NCBI GenBank assembly: GCA_038138625.1
Contig: JAYQEA010000110.1
Span: 1 to 12,985, forward strand
DNA: 12,985 nucleotides
Direction of reading: 5' to 3'
Source of the DNA: JAQXDR01 sp038138625
GTDB lineage: Bacteria; Pseudomonadota; Alphaproteobacteria; Rhodobacterales; Rhodobacteraceae
The position numbers were made by a program, and so were the translations under genes. Shown here in pieces: positions 12,984-12,985 of the stretch. Position 1 is the first letter of the stretch. Each line of letters begins with the position of its first letter. The notes under the pieces were generated by a model. It was not told the origin of the DNA and did no database searches. It was given only the letters and a program-made list of their open reading frames with translations.

Positions 12984-12985
12984 TC

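Noticed and set aside
1..12985. CRISPR arrays, tRNA or rRNA genes, insertion sequences, phage genes
   Set aside because: No repeat-spacer pattern, cloverleaf, rRNA-like block, terminal inverted repeats or intact transposase/integrase was seen.

Overview
The window looks like chromosomal DNA of an alphaproteobacterium of the order Rhodobacterales (Roseobacter-type). This is inferred from protein character: a ccmC-ccmD-ccmG (helC-helD-helX type) cytochrome c maturation cluster, a divergent FliG without the EHPQ motif, a DUF1223 secreted thiol protein and a DenD-type tetronate dehydrogenase. It is not based on any search. Twelve full-length proteins are clear. CcmD and a possible 33-residue membrane peptide are short extra genes found by reading small frames.

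Region 1 (53-7629) is a sugar-acid catabolism locus built as two divergent operons around an 89-bp control region (4957-5045). Leftward run idnD (L-idonate 5-dehydrogenase), a LysE/RhtB exporter, a GlcD-like FAD dehydrogenase, a 2-keto-3-deoxygluconate (KDG) kinase and a DenD-like dehydrogenase, with overlaps or very short gaps. Rightward run idnO (5-keto-gluconate reductase), a beta-hydroxyacid dehydrogenase with an unusual substrate motif, and a PhyH-type Fe(II)/2-oxoglutarate dioxygenase. IdnD plus IdnO convert L-idonate to 5-ketogluconate to D-gluconate. KDG kinase rather than gluconokinase suggests that gluconate is dehydrated to KDG and then phosphorylated into the Entner-Doudoroff route, but no dehydratase, aldolase or uptake system lies in the window. 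A palindrome (TGGTATACCA) like the UxuR/ExuR class of GntR operators sits over the likely -10 boxes between the operons. The roles of the dioxygenase and of the variant beta-hydroxyacid dehydrogenase are open and are the most interesting part of the window.

Region 2 (7682-9094) is ccmCDG, the haem-handling and thiol-reducing part of System I cytochrome c maturation. The ABC subunits CcmA and CcmB, normally just upstream, are absent and the sugar-acid operon occupies their place.

Region 3 (9095-10188) is about 1.1 kb without a convincing normal-sized gene and is AT-rich in its second half. It holds a candidate 33-residue hydrophobic ORF on the minus strand, a strong stem-loop with a T-run near 10000, and a perfect inverted repeat just before the promoter of the next gene.

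Region 4 (10189-12983) has a secreted DUF1223 protein on the plus strand, converging on an LpxL/HtrB-type acyltransferase and fliG on the minus strand. FliG begins 2 bases from the window edge, so its start cannot be verified.
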